In this document: positions 17,766 through 27,302 of the stretch, piece after piece
Numbering within the stretch: position 1 is the first letter of the stretch
How the letters are laid out: the number at the start of each line of letters is the position of its first letter
NCBI GenBank assembly: GCA_963665975.1
Contig: OY762508.1
Coordinates: 3,100,001 to 3,164,000 of the forward strand
Source: G963665975 sp963665975
GTDB taxonomy: Bacteria; Bacteroidota; Rhodothermia; Rhodothermales; Bin80
Direction: 5' to 3'
Length of the DNA: 64,000 nt
Notes under the pieces: model-generated
The model's input: only the letters and a program-made list of their open reading frames with translations
The model's database searches: none
What the model was told of the DNA's origin: nothing
Made by a program: the position numbers and the translations under genes

Positions 17766-18944
17766 GTGAACCAAGGAGCCACCACACCGGACCCGATTGC
17801 GCTTGTCCTCGGAGGCGGAGGAGCGCGGGCGGCTTATCAAGCCGGGGTGTTGCGGTATATCGAAGAGGAATTCCCCGAAGCTGTGTTTCCGATTATCACG
17901 GGCGTGTCGGCTGGCGCCATCAATGCCGCCTATCTGGCAAACCATACCGGTGTAGAGCAGGGTGCTGCAGCGGGACTTGCAAAGTGCTGGTTCGATATCA
18001 GCAGCGACCAGGTATTCCAGGAAGAATCAGTGTTGTCCCTGTCAAGGCGCCTGGTCGGTATGTCAATGGTGGGAAGCCTCCTGATCAGGAGGAGACTGGC
18101 GGACCTGACCCTGCGCGTAAAGGAGGGGGAAGCGCTCTTGAGCACGGGGCCGCTGCGCGACTACCTGACACATCAGTTAAATAGTGAACGCGGCGTGCTA
18201 ACCGGGATCGGGGAAAACCTGGCGTCGGGCCGCCTTATCGCTGCCAGCATAACGGCAACCAATTATCTGACCGGGCAATCCGTAACGTGGGTCCAAGGCC
18301 GCAGCTTTGAAGACTGGCAGCGCCCGAACAGGGTGGGTATCCAGGCGGACCTGAGACTGAAACACGTGATGGCCTCGTCGGCCCTTCCGCTGCTGTTTCC
18401 GGCAGAAAGGATCGATGGAGCCTGGTATGGCGACGGTGGTATTCGCCTGACCGCGCCGCTGTCGCCGGCTCTGCATCTCGGGGCAACCAGCATTCTGGTC
18501 ATATCGACCCGCTATGGGCGATCACGGTCCGAGGCGGACGTTCCCGCCGTGCAAGGCTACCCGCCAGCGGCGCAGGTGATCGGCATGCTGTTGAATGCGA
18601 TTTTTCTTGACGTGTTGGACCAGGACGCGCAGAACCTGGAAGCCATGAACAACCTTATCAGGCGCATTCCCCCAAAGCGTCGTAACGGCCTGCGCCCGGT
18701 GAATTTACTGGTACTGCGTCCTTCCGTTGATCTGGGAAGACTCTCCAGTGAGTACAGCCCGGAATTCAAGGGAAGTCTCAAGCTGCTGACGCGCGGCCTT
18801 GGGACTGGAGATACGAAAAGTCCGGACTGGCTCAGTATGCTGCTCTTTGACCACAAGTACGTATCGCTCGTCATGGAGATAGGATTCGAGGACGCCCGAA
18901 GACAGAAAGATAAGATCCACGCGTTCCTGTGCGGGAGGCCTTAG
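17766..18944 (+). CDS. Patatin-like phospholipase
   Basis: A 392-residue acyl hydrolase with the Ser-Asp dyad of patatins. The oxyanion-hole motif is LVLGGGGARAAYQAGVL (residues 13-29), the nucleophile elbow is GVSAGAINA (Ser in G-V-S-A-G), and the catalytic Asp is in the DGG motif of AWYGDGGIRLTAPL. No signal peptide is evident, so a cytoplasmic or membrane-peripheral enzyme acting on phospholipids or lipid droplets is likely. The C-terminal 120 residues are a helical extension seen in many bacterial patatin proteins. It is a single gene divergent from the permease. Confidence 0.92.
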   Translation: MNQGATTPDPIALVLGGGGARAAYQAGVLRYIEEEFPEAVFPIITGVSAGAINAAYLANHTGVEQGAAAGLAKCWFDISSDQVFQEESVLSLSRRLVGMSMVGSLLIRRRLADLTLRVKEGEALLSTGPLRDYLTHQLNSERGVLTGIGENLASGRLIAASITATNYLTGQSVTWVQGRSFEDWQRPNRVGIQADLRLKHVMASSALPLLFPAERIDGAWYGDGGIRLTAPLSPALHLGATSILVISTRYGRSRSEADVPAVQGYPPAAQVIGMLLNAIFLDVLDQDAQNLEAMNNLIRRIPPKRRNGLRPVNLLVLRPSVDLGRLSSEYSPEFKGSLKLLTRGLGTGDTKSPDWLSMLLFDHKYVSLVMEIGFEDARRQKDKIHAFLCGRP

Positions 18945-19100
18945 TCCGTGTACGGCTGGATTGTGTCTTCCTATCACAGGATTGGCTGTGCGACCGAAGA
19001 AGCGCCGCCGGAAGATGTTACAAGTCGTGCGCAACTTGCGGCTTAGATTTCAGTTAGGCGCCGGACGGTGCAGATGAGCCCCGGTGTGACATAATCAGTA

Positions 19101-21554
19101 TTGCGGCAAGTGCCGATCAACATGCGAATCGTATTCAGGACCTCGGGACGTCGCCAAGGCGCCACACTGGTGAAGAGCACCCTGTTACTGGTGGGAATGC
19201 TTCTGTCGACCATTCCGTCCGAAGCGCAGCACCTGGTTCGCGGACATGTCCGCGATGCCACGTCCAACGCGCCACTGCCTACCGCCACAATACAAATCGA
19301 AGACACCTATCGCGGCACCATTACCAATGAGGAAGGCGCCTTCCGTGTACAGGTCGACTCCCTGCCGGCAATCCTGGTCGTCCGCTGTATCGGCTACAAG
19401 ACCGCGCGCCGCGTGCTTCAGAGTGCAGACTCCGGAGGGCAGGATTTTCTGCTGGAGCCCGTGGTCTACACGATGGACGAGCTTGTCGTCTCAGGAGAGG
19501 ACCCGGCGATCGACATTATGCGCAAGGTCATTGAGAGCAAACGGGAGTGGCGTGCAGCACTTCTGTCCTATAAGGCGGCGGCGTACAACCGATTCACGAT
19601 TTCCAACGACACCGGTATCGTTTCGATTGTCGAAACAGCGACGGATGCGTTCTGGGATCACAAACGAGGGATTACCGAGGTCCTGAAAGGGCGGCGGGAG
19701 ACAGCGAACTTTCCGTTCGAAGAGAACATGCCTGCAGCACTCTTTGTCACCAATCTTTATGACGATGACATAGATATCGCCGGGCACAGACTCGTCGGGG
19801 TAACACACCCGAATGCGCTTGACTATTACACATTCCATCTCGAAGGGATACGCCAGCGCGACGATACAGACGTGTACGACATTCTGGTCGAACCCAACAG
19901 CAAGCTTTCGAGCGGATTCGTAGGGCGCATATCTGTACTGGATGGGGCGTATGCCATGATTGACGTGGAACTGCGACCAGGGGAAGCCTTCCTCTTTCCC
20001 AATCCCATCCGCCGCTTCGATGTTACCTACCGGCAACAGTTTTCGTCCTTCGGCGGCAGTTTCTGGTTGCCAGTAGACCAGCGCTCGGAGACTGAGTTCG
20101 CCATCTCGGTTCCCGGACTCTTGTCCTTTCCTCCATTCTACATCAACCAGCTCTCCAGGATCATCGACTATGAAGTAAATGAACCCCTGCCGGATACACT
20201 GTTCGCAGGCGAGGAGATGCTGCGCGTGGATTCGGTCGCGGTCGCGGCGGATAGTGTACTGCAGATGGAGGGTCTCGCCGTTCCATTGTCTCCGATCGAG
20301 ACGCTCGCCTATGCCAGTATTGACAGCACCATGCTTTTAGAGGACGCGTTTGCTCCGACAGGCCCACTTGCACGGCTAATGCGCACCCGGGAGTCTGCTG
20401 CGAGCGCGGGAATTGATTGGGGGCTACCGGAAAACCTCCATCTGGCGCCGTCACTCTGGTACAACCGTGTGGATGCATTCCACGGCGGCCTCCGGGCGAC
20501 AATTGAGGTAGGGAAGCATGTCAGGTTCGGAGGTGGCGGAGGCTGGAGCTCGGGCCCGACGGGTAAGGATCGCTGGTCCCATCATGGCACGGCGCGGCTT
20601 ACCACTGCGGGAGCACCCGAGTTGTTTGTGGAAGGCCGCATCACGGCGAGTAGCGCGTTGCGCTACCGGTCGATATACAAAGGGCGCTTGACCAATAGCC
20701 TGCCCCTGCTCCTGGGAGGCGATGACTATTTTGACTATTACCGAAGCGAAGGCTATACCGTCACCGGGGGCGTGCGCGTTGAGCGCTGGCGCACCAGGCT
20801 GTCCGCCACGTTTCTATCCGAGGAGCACGCGTCGCTTCAAACGACAACGAGCTACGACCTTCTGGGCAAGAAAACCCCGTTCCGGGATAATCCGAGTATT
20901 GATCCCGGCATGCTTCGTGCATTGGCAGCATCGATCACCATCGGCAGGCGCAATGCCTTCGTCCCACTTACTGGACGCAGGCATCTGACGCTACGCGTCG
21001 AGCACAGCGCGCCCGGTGCGTTGGGTAGCGATTTTCGCTATACGCGCTACGAGTTCGCGCTGGACTGGCGGTTAGACACGTTTACGCGCCGACGCCTGTT
21101 GCCCAATACGTTGGATATGCGCCTCGTGCATGGAGGAGGCACAGGCAACTTGCCACCGCAGCGCGCTTTCATTGCCGAAGCGGCCGGAGCTACCAGATAC
21201 CACGCGTTCGGGACGCTGTATACGCTGATAGGGCTACCATACGTAGGTCGGAAGATAACCGCATTCTATTGGGAGCATAATTTTAGAACCCTGTTTTTTG
21301 AATTGGTGGGCATGCGCGGTTGGGCGGAACGCGGCGTCAATGTTATTCTTTATGGAGGCCACGCGCGAACGTGGACCGGTCAGCCGCACGGCCATGCGCC
21401 GGAGCCTCCTGGCAGATGGGCCAGCCCGGATAGATTCCATCATGAAGTTGGCATCTCGATCAGCGGGATCCTTGGGCTCTTGCGGGTTAATGTAACCAAG
21501 CGTCTTGATGCCAGGGGTGTTACCGTAGGGTATGGCTTTGCCAGGATTTTCTAG
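19101..21554 (+). CDS. DUF5686 / carboxypeptidase-regulatory-like outer membrane protein
   Basis: An 817-residue exported protein. After a signal peptide (hydrophobic core about 25-42, ending SEAQ), residues 45-135 are a carboxypeptidase-D regulatory-like beta-sandwich (VRGHVRDATSNAPLPTATIQ, GTITNEEGAFRV, LVVRCIGYKTARR, YTMDELVVSGEDPA). The remainder is DUF5686, with an internal DIMRKVIESK segment and a C-terminal beta-rich region ending in GVTVGYGFARIF, suggesting an outer-membrane barrel. The family is common in Bacteroidota and of unknown function. An ATG at 19122 is an equally good start. The 3' end overlaps the next, paralogous gene by 23 bp. Confidence 0.85.
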   Translation: MRQVPINMRIVFRTSGRRQGATLVKSTLLLVGMLLSTIPSEAQHLVRGHVRDATSNAPLPTATIQIEDTYRGTITNEEGAFRVQVDSLPAILVVRCIGYKTARRVLQSADSGGQDFLLEPVVYTMDELVVSGEDPAIDIMRKVIESKREWRAALLSYKAAAYNRFTISNDTGIVSIVETATDAFWDHKRGITEVLKGRRETANFPFEENMPAALFVTNLYDDDIDIAGHRLVGVTHPNALDYYTFHLEGIRQRDDTDVYDILVEPNSKLSSGFVGRISVLDGAYAMIDVELRPGEAFLFPNPIRRFDVTYRQQFSSFGGSFWLPVDQRSETEFAISVPGLLSFPPFYINQLSRIIDYEVNEPLPDTLFAGEEMLRVDSVAVAADSVLQMEGLAVPLSPIETLAYASIDSTMLLEDAFAPTGPLARLMRTRESAASAGIDWGLPENLHLAPSLWYNRVDAFHGGLRATIEVGKHVRFGGGGGWSSGPTGKDRWSHHGTARLTTAGAPELFVEGRITASSALRYRSIYKGRLTNSLPLLLGGDDYFDYYRSEGYTVTGGVRVERWRTRLSATFLSEEHASLQTTTSYDLLGKKTPFRDNPSIDPGMLRALAASITIGRRNAFVPLTGRRHLTLRVEHSAPGALGSDFRYTRYEFALDWRLDTFTRRRLLPNTLDMRLVHGGGTGNLPPQRAFIAEAAGATRYHAFGTLYTLIGLPYVGRKITAFYWEHNFRTLFFELVGMRGWAERGVNVILYGGHARTWTGQPHGHAPEPPGRWASPDRFHHEVGISISGILGLLRVNVTKRLDARGVTVGYGFARIF

Positions 21555-23889
21555 TTCACGTCTGCGTCTGAGGTTGATCTACATGGCCGGAGCGGCCATC
21601 CTGTTTTTTCTATGGCCCACAGGAGCTGTGGCTCAGGTCATCCTGCGCGGGCTGGTTACTGACCGCGATACCGGAGAGGCGCTCTATGCCGCCCACGTTG
21701 TCGAAGAGGGGACGCGCAGGGGTACGATCACGAATCGGGAAGGGCGCTTCGAACTTGCGGTGCAGCGCCTCCCGGCAACGCTCGATATTCGGTTTGTCGG
21801 GTACAAAGTCTGGCAGGTGACGGTCGGCGCCAATGATGATCGCGACCTCGTGGTCGCATTGGAGCCTGCGGTCTATGCCATGCAGGAAGTCCTCGTGGCC
21901 GGGGATGAATTCGCCACGAATGTGCTGCGAAAGGCCATTGTGCGTAAGAAAGCAAGGCGCGAACATCTTCGTACGCACCAATCGCGCGGCTATACGCGTG
22001 TGACGCTGGAGAATGCCAACGGCATCGCGCTCATTAGTGAGCATGTCTTCGATCGTTATTACGACAAGGCGCGCGGGATCCGGGAAGTAATCCGGTCCCG
22101 GCGCGAAACCGGGGATTTCTACCGAGAATTGGGCCTGAATCCGGTCGGGGAATTAGCGGATTTTTCGGCGGACGTGATAGACATTCGCGGGCTGCGGTTC
22201 ATAGGCCCCACGCATCCGGACGCCCTGGAGGCCTACACCGTTGCGTTTGCCGGGCGGCGCACCGTTGACGGGCGCACCATTTATGATCTGTATCTGGCGC
22301 CGAGAGACCTGTTGCGCGCCACGTTTGTAGGTCGTCTAGCGATCCTGGACAGTGTATTCGCATTGGTGGAGGCCGCCGTGCGACCTGCGCGACACGTGGT
22401 TTATTCCGCCGGAACATCTATGTGGGAGGTGACCTACCGCCAGCACTTTGCGGCCGTAGATTCATTCTGGCTGCCACAGGATCTGCAGGTGGCCGGCGTG
22501 TTTCGGGCACGCATGGAGCATGGTCCGGTGACATTGCACCAGGTGTTGCTGCTCTCCGGTTACGAGCCAAATGCGCCATTGCCGGATCTGCCCTATGCCG
22601 GCGAGGAGCGCGTCGCTGTCGACTCGGCGTCGGTATTCGAGGACGACATGTTCCTGTTAGGAAGAAACCTTGTCGCCTTGACGCCACGGGAGGCGGAAGC
22701 CCTCGACGCTCTAGCTCGCGCACGACTAACGCTCAAGCAGGCGTTTCCAGCTACAGGACGGGGCCTGCGACCACTGCCCGTGGTCGTCGACCCTCCGCAG
22801 TTCCGATGGCCGCTCTTCCTGGGCTATCGGCCGTGGTTATGGTACAACCGGGTGGATGGCTATGCGATAGGCGTCGAAAAGCTGCTACCCTTGTCACAGA
22901 CGTTGGAATTCGAAGGCCGCCTTGCTCAGACGACCTACGATGGGCGCAGAACCTATGCGGGGCGGCTCACCAGGAACCGGGGCGGCCGCCTGTCCTACAC
23001 CATGCGCTACAGAGTGGGAAGTGCTGCACAGCGTGTCTCGCCGATCTATTCGGGCACCGTTAGCGGGCTTGCGGCGCAATTGGGGCAGGGCGACTATTTC
23101 GATTATTACTGGAGGCAGGCGTTCAGCGTGGGAGCCATGTTCCTGCAGCCGTGGGTCCGCGTTTCCCTGGATGCGCGGCTCGAGGAACATGTGTCCATGA
23201 AGCAATGGCTACCGCGCCCGTGGCCATACCGGCGCGCCTTCCGGCCTAATCCGTCGATAGATGACGGCAGCCTTCGCTCGCTCGCGTTCGTCGTCGCCAT
23301 TGGCGATATCCACCACGCGCTACGTGTTACCCCGCAGCACCGCGTAGCGGTGCATGTTGAGCACGCGATACCCGGTCTCCTCAATGGGACGTTCTCCTTT
23401 GCGCGCGTGGATGTGCAACTCGACACGCATCTACGGACATTTTTCCGCCACCGTCCGAGGCCTCAAGGCCTCGCGCTGCGCATGATGGCTTCCACACATT
23501 GGGGTGACCTGCCAGCACAGCGCCATGTGGCGATTGATGGCGCGCTCGGCCCATTTGGTGCGCTCGGTGTCCTGCGCAGCCTGCGGGGTCGCCGGCTCGC
23601 GGGCGAGCGTCTACTCGGAGTGTTCTGGGAACACGATTTTCGCTCTTGGCCGTTTGAAATCCTCGGGCTCACGCCGCTTGTTGATCGCAACATGGGCGCT
23701 GCCCTGCATGGCGGTCACGCCCGCGCGTGGGACAGAATGCAGGCGGAGCCACAAGCGTTTTATCACGAAATCGGGGTGTCACTCACCAACATCTGGGGCA
23801 GCCCTCTGCGCCTGGACGTGACTCACCATATGGGCGAGCGAGGCGTGACGGTAGGCGTGGGGCTTTCCCGACTGTTCGGTGGACAGTAA
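21532..23889 (+). CDS. DUF5686 paralogue, outer membrane protein
   Basis: A 785-residue paralogue of the preceding protein with the same plan: signal peptide (hydrophobic core about 18-33, GAVAQ), carboxypeptidase-regulatory domain (LRGLVTDRDTGEALYAAHVV, GTITNREGRFEL, LDIRFVGYKVWQ, YAMQEVLVAGDEFATNVLRK) and DUF5686 body. It ends HHMGERGVTVGVGLSRLFGG, a typical outer-membrane beta-strand ending. Its start lies inside the 3' end of the upstream gene; an alternative ATG at 21583 would remove the overlap. The tandem order and similarity indicate local duplication and co-expression. Confidence 0.85.
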   Translation: MALPGFSSSRLRLRLIYMAGAAILFFLWPTGAVAQVILRGLVTDRDTGEALYAAHVVEEGTRRGTITNREGRFELAVQRLPATLDIRFVGYKVWQVTVGANDDRDLVVALEPAVYAMQEVLVAGDEFATNVLRKAIVRKKARREHLRTHQSRGYTRVTLENANGIALISEHVFDRYYDKARGIREVIRSRRETGDFYRELGLNPVGELADFSADVIDIRGLRFIGPTHPDALEAYTVAFAGRRTVDGRTIYDLYLAPRDLLRATFVGRLAILDSVFALVEAAVRPARHVVYSAGTSMWEVTYRQHFAAVDSFWLPQDLQVAGVFRARMEHGPVTLHQVLLLSGYEPNAPLPDLPYAGEERVAVDSASVFEDDMFLLGRNLVALTPREAEALDALARARLTLKQAFPATGRGLRPLPVVVDPPQFRWPLFLGYRPWLWYNRVDGYAIGVEKLLPLSQTLEFEGRLAQTTYDGRRTYAGRLTRNRGGRLSYTMRYRVGSAAQRVSPIYSGTVSGLAAQLGQGDYFDYYWRQAFSVGAMFLQPWVRVSLDARLEEHVSMKQWLPRPWPYRRAFRPNPSIDDGSLRSLAFVVAIGDIHHALRVTPQHRVAVHVEHAIPGLLNGTFSFARVDVQLDTHLRTFFRHRPRPQGLALRMMASTHWGDLPAQRHVAIDGALGPFGALGVLRSLRGRRLAGERLLGVFWEHDFRSWPFEILGLTPLVDRNMGAALHGGHARAWDRMQAEPQAFYHEIGVSLTNIWGSPLRLDVTHHMGERGVTVGVGLSRLFGGQ

Positions 23890-23895
23890 CCGCCT

Positions 23896-24681
23896 TCAGG
23901 TCTGACTGGCAGTGGCGGTAGCCTCTTCCGGTGTGTAGACTGGAACGAAGTGATCCTCAACCTGTGTCTGCAACAGACGCGCGAGTACCTTGCGATCCGA
24001 ATGCACGATGGGCTCACCCGGGAATATTAGCGTGGCTTCAAAGTATTTCAGTCCCAGCAGTCCGAGGATATGTTGCTTGAACGGCATTGGGCCAAACCAG
24101 CACACGGATTCTTGCGCCGGAGCTTCTCCGTGTGGGGTGCTGTAGCGAATAACCGCAGTTTCCACAGGACGCTCCTGGCGGGCTGCAAGCTCGAGCAGAC
24201 CGGACTTGAAGGGGCGGACGCCCTCGCCAAGGCTGGTGGTAGCCTCCAGATGGAGGATGAGGCCGCTATCCTGTTGTAGAACATCTTCCATGCGATCACT
24301 AATGCGCCGGACATCGGCACGCCGGTCACGATTCAGGAATAGCGTTCCGCTTCTGCGAATGACCCACTTGACAAGCGGCCAATTTGCCGTGTCCTCACGA
24401 CCGATAAAGAATCCTCTCACCTGCGTCAATAGCAGGATGGCGTCAACGTAGCTGAGATGATTGGTTACGAGCAGGAATGCGCCCTCAGGCGGCGTGCCGA
24501 TAACGCGTATGCGCATGGCGAGGATGTGCGCAACACCCTTCGACCATGCCTTGGCGGCTCGTGTCCTCCAGTGCATTTCACGTCGCGTGAACAGGAGGCC
24601 AACGTCGTAAACGGGAATGCAGAGCGCTGACCACAGAATGAGCAACCCGGCTCGCAGCGCCCGGCGAACGGTGCGTATCAT
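23896..24681 (-). CDS. Lysophospholipid acyltransferase (PlsC/OlsA-like)
   Basis: A 261-residue membrane acyltransferase transferring a fatty acyl group to a lyso-lipid hydroxyl. Motif I is TNHLSYVDAILL (the HX4D catalytic pair). Motif II is about FLNRDRRADVRRISDRM. Motif III reads LHLEATTSLGEGVRPFKSGL, where the usual EGT is EAT. A hydrophobic N-terminal helix (about 8-27) anchors it. The gene overlaps the upstream N-acyltransferase by four bases, and the pair matches OlsB-OlsA or GlsB-GlsA arrangements. Its substrate may therefore be a lyso-aminolipid rather than lysophosphatidate (inference). Confidence 0.82.
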   Translation of the reverse strand: MIRTVRRALRAGLLILWSALCIPVYDVGLLFTRREMHWRTRAAKAWSKGVAHILAMRIRVIGTPPEGAFLLVTNHLSYVDAILLLTQVRGFFIGREDTANWPLVKWVIRRSGTLFLNRDRRADVRRISDRMEDVLQQDSGLILHLEATTSLGEGVRPFKSGLLELAARQERPVETAVIRYSTPHGEAPAQESVCWFGPMPFKQHILGLLGLKYFEATLIFPGEPIVHSDRKVLARLLQTQVEDHFVPVYTPEEATATASQT

Positions 24682-25493
24682 TTTCGATAGTAGTAATAGT
24701 CGAGAGCATTTGGGTCGAGCCCTTCCGGATCAATTACTGAGAAATAATCGATGGTGCCGAATTCCAGGTCAAATGCTGGTGGGCCGCAGACCTTGGCTCC
24801 ACGACGCAAATAGGCACGCAGCAGGGGTGGGACTTCAGAAGTGTCCGCGCATTGGGTGGTATTGCCCAGCGCCATGCAAGAGAGGTGTGGATGGGGAAGC
24901 ACGGAGAACGTCGGGTGCATGTGTCCTTCCTGCACCAGATAATTGAAGACGCGCATTCCCTTGGCGGGATCCTTGCTTCGCAGGGCGGAGCACCCGAAGA
25001 GATACCGCTTGCCTTGACGGTTTAGATATAATCCAAGGCCCTGCCATAACATCTGGAGCACTTTCACGCTGCGATGCTCAATATCTATGCAGGCGCGTCC
25101 CATTTCCACGGCCTCATCCAACAGGGAGGCAGGGAGCGTAGACAGGTCGAAGTGGGTAGTCGAATAAAACCCCTTGCCGGTAGCGGCCATTTCGGCCGTC
25201 TGCACACGGTAGGTGCCTACGGGTTTGTCCGTCCCCAATTTCACAGCCATCAAATGGTGGCAGGTCGCATCGAATCTATCTTCATCGCGTCCCGTTTCGT
25301 AGGAGGTGTCCAATCCCTGACCGAGTTCCAAATTAAAGATTTCAAAACGCATCTTCTGGACAGCTTCAATCTCATTTTGGGTCTGTGCGAACCGTACCGC
25401 ATATTGTCCGCCCGGAATGATTTCTGCCGGCGGTGGTCCGATGAGGCCGCCATCAGGTACGGTTGACTCTGATAAGGCAGGGAGTGTAGGCAT
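24678..25493 (-). CDS. OlsB/GlsB-like GNAT N-acyltransferase
   Basis: A 271-residue acyl-ACP-dependent N-acyltransferase of the ornithine/glycine-lipid (hemolysin-like, Acetyltransf_5) family. Visible landmarks: YAVRFAQTQNEIEAVQKMRF at the N-terminus, DRFDATCHHLMAV, VGTYRVQT, and EMGRACIDIEHRSVKVLQMLWQGLGLYL, the family's most conserved block. LFGCSALRSKDPAKGM follows. It would acylate the amino group of an amino acid, making the lyso-lipid used by the downstream PlsC-like enzyme, to which it is translationally coupled. The ATG at 25493 is chosen over 25550 because the family alignment begins after it. Confidence 0.82.
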   Translation of the reverse strand: MPTLPALSESTVPDGGLIGPPPAEIIPGGQYAVRFAQTQNEIEAVQKMRFEIFNLELGQGLDTSYETGRDEDRFDATCHHLMAVKLGTDKPVGTYRVQTAEMAATGKGFYSTTHFDLSTLPASLLDEAVEMGRACIDIEHRSVKVLQMLWQGLGLYLNRQGKRYLFGCSALRSKDPAKGMRVFNYLVQEGHMHPTFSVLPHPHLSCMALGNTTQCADTSEVPPLLRAYLRRGAKVCGPPAFDLEFGTIDYFSVIDPEGLDPNALDYYYYRK

Positions 25494-25764
25494 AATGTGG
25501 TTTAGTGGGTGATGACAACGAAGCACTTCGGTTCGACGGAAGCACAACAATTCGCAAGATACGTACTATTGTGCTCTTGGAGGCAATAACGCATTCACCG
25601 GCATAACGGACAGATGATTTGGGCACTGTGATGGGATAATATGCGAGTTGTTGACGTTCACTGCCGTGGTGACCGATCGTTACAGTGCTAGAGATTCGCT
25701 ATCAAAATATACGGAGTTTTACCTCCTACGTACAGGCTGCCCGCAGCTTCTGCATCCGCGTGGC
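25494..25764. other. Intergenic region, promoter of aminolipid gene pair presumed
   Basis: About 270 bp, AT-richer than its surroundings, between the 5' end of the N-acyltransferase and the 3' end of the kinase-like gene, both on the minus strand. No coding frame or structured RNA is recognised. Confidence 0.4.
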
Positions 25765-26412
25765 TTAGAATAGGTGGACGTCCAGTCTCAGCGCATACCG
25801 TTCGAGCATGTAGAATGCTATTGCGCACACCAGCGGAACGCGCAGGTTGTCATTAATGGAATCTCCCCATACTTCGGTAGTGGCAGCAAGCAAGATGCCG
25901 ACGGCGCCGACCCAGAACGCGACGCCGCCGAAGAGTCCAAGCACGACGAGCCCGACCAGTACAAATGCCACGGTTCCCTCAACGGTGCGCCTGCTGCGCG
26001 GCCACATGCGCCTACCGTAGCGGCGGCCAACGAGCGCAGCGGCGGCATCACCCAAAATGCACGTCGCCAGTGCGGTCGACGCAATGTGCACTGGAAAAAC
26101 ACAAACCAGGAGCAGAGAGGAAAACAACACCCACGACGCTCCGTTAATCCGCACGGGGTCACCCACAGCCGGAAGCTCGCTCCGCCGCATCATGAAGCCA
26201 AACACGCGAGTGATAATGGCGGCAAACCGCGCTGAGCGTACGCGTAACACGTCGGCCGATAGCGCCAGTGCAACCAGCGGGAATAGAAGAGCTGCCGATT
26301 GCCACTTGCCCACTACCGGCATGAGGAGTGGGATTAAAAGAGCAAGAACATGCAACGCCTTGCGCCACTGCTCGGCGGAATAAGGGATGTGTTCCTCAAT
26401 GTTGGAGTTCAT
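25765..26412 (-). CDS. Polyprenol/diacylglycerol kinase-like membrane protein (DGK1/VTE5 type)
   Basis: A 215-residue integral membrane protein with about six hydrophobic helices. It has the SEC59/DGK1/VTE5 signature: an N-terminal WRKALHVLALLIPLLMP, a central LGDAAAALVGRRYGRRMWP and RRTVEGTVAFVLVG, then TEVWGDSINDNLRVPL. Characterised relatives are CTP-dependent kinases of dolichol, diacylglycerol or phytol. The substrate here is unknown but presumably a lipid alcohol. The ATG at 26412 is preferred over 26448. It is encoded divergently from the pseudouridine synthase. Confidence 0.82.
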   Translation of the reverse strand: MNSNIEEHIPYSAEQWRKALHVLALLIPLLMPVVGKWQSAALLFPLVALALSADVLRVRSARFAAIITRVFGFMMRRSELPAVGDPVRINGASWVLFSSLLLVCVFPVHIASTALATCILGDAAAALVGRRYGRRMWPRSRRTVEGTVAFVLVGLVVLGLFGGVAFWVGAVGILLAATTEVWGDSINDNLRVPLVCAIAFYMLERYALRLDVHLF

Positions 26413-26521
26413 AGAATCAGTCGGTTCGCAGCCCACTTCTTGTGGCAATCCGGGTTAGCGGTGTGGAACACACATAGCGCCATTTCTCGATCTCAAACAT
26501 ACGCTTCGCGGGGTTATCAAT

Positions 26522-27238
26522 ATGAACATATCGGTGCTCTATGTGGACAATCACATGCTGGTGGTCAGTAAGCCGCCGGGCATGTTGGCGCAGGGAGATC
26601 AAACGGGAGATGCGTCCGTCCTGTCGCTAGGCAAGACCTACGTCAAGGCAGCGTTCGACAAGCCCGGCAACGTGTATCTGGGTCTCGTGCATCGGCTCGA
26701 CCGGCCCTCCTCCGGCCTGATGGTGCTCGCACGGACCTCGAAGGCTATGCGCCGATTGTCCGGGCAATTTCGAGAACGCCGGGTTGAAAAGCGCTACGTG
26801 GCACTGGTTGAGGGCGACCTGACGGGGAAGGGCGTCTGGGAGGACTATCTGGTGCGGAACCAGAGGCGGATGTGCGTAGCCGCGAGCAAGACGGCCGAGG
26901 CGAAGCGAGCCATCCTGCGTTGGACGGCAGTGGCGCATCACGGGCGGCTGACGCTGGTCTCTATACAACTGCTGACCGGCAGGCGGCACCAGATTCGCTG
27001 CCAGTTTGCCCATCATGGGACTCCTATCCTGGGAGATGTGCGCTATGGCGCAAGCAGTCCACTTGATGGCCGCAACATCGCTCTTCACGCCTGGCAGCTG
27101 ATCGTCCAGCATCCCGTAGAACAGCAACCCATGACGTTTGAGGATCCCATTCCACCAGTCTGGAGCATCGTGTCCACTCCAGCAATGGAAAAAGAGATTC
27201 GCGATTGGCAACGATTTACAAAAACTTCAAAAGACTAG
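26522..27238 (+). CDS. RluA-family pseudouridine synthase
   Basis: A 238-residue RNA pseudouridine synthase. The catalytic motif LVHRLDRPSSGLMVLART carries the essential Asp in HRLDRPSSG. The N-terminus has VLYVDNHMLVVSKPPGML and the C-terminal part has LLTGRRHQIRCQFAHHGTPILGD, both typical of RluA/RluD/TruC enzymes. No S4 domain is present, so it is of the short TruC/RluA-like type; the target RNA is unknown. It is followed by the ferrochelatase-like gene 64 bp downstream on the same strand. Confidence 0.92.
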   Translation: MNISVLYVDNHMLVVSKPPGMLAQGDQTGDASVLSLGKTYVKAAFDKPGNVYLGLVHRLDRPSSGLMVLARTSKAMRRLSGQFRERRVEKRYVALVEGDLTGKGVWEDYLVRNQRRMCVAASKTAEAKRAILRWTAVAHHGRLTLVSIQLLTGRRHQIRCQFAHHGTPILGDVRYGASSPLDGRNIALHAWQLIVQHPVEQQPMTFEDPIPPVWSIVSTPAMEKEIRDWQRFTKTSKD

Positions 27239-27302
27239 CGGAGCACCGCGTAGGTGCGACTGTACTACACAAAACATCATTTTCCCAGATGCGTTGCGCC
27301 CT

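Noticed and set aside
23889..23919. ACCGCC/GGCGGT dyad as terminator between the DUF5686 and PlsC genes
   Set aside because: Long loop, lies within the coding end of the PlsC gene and has no T tract; too weak to annotate.
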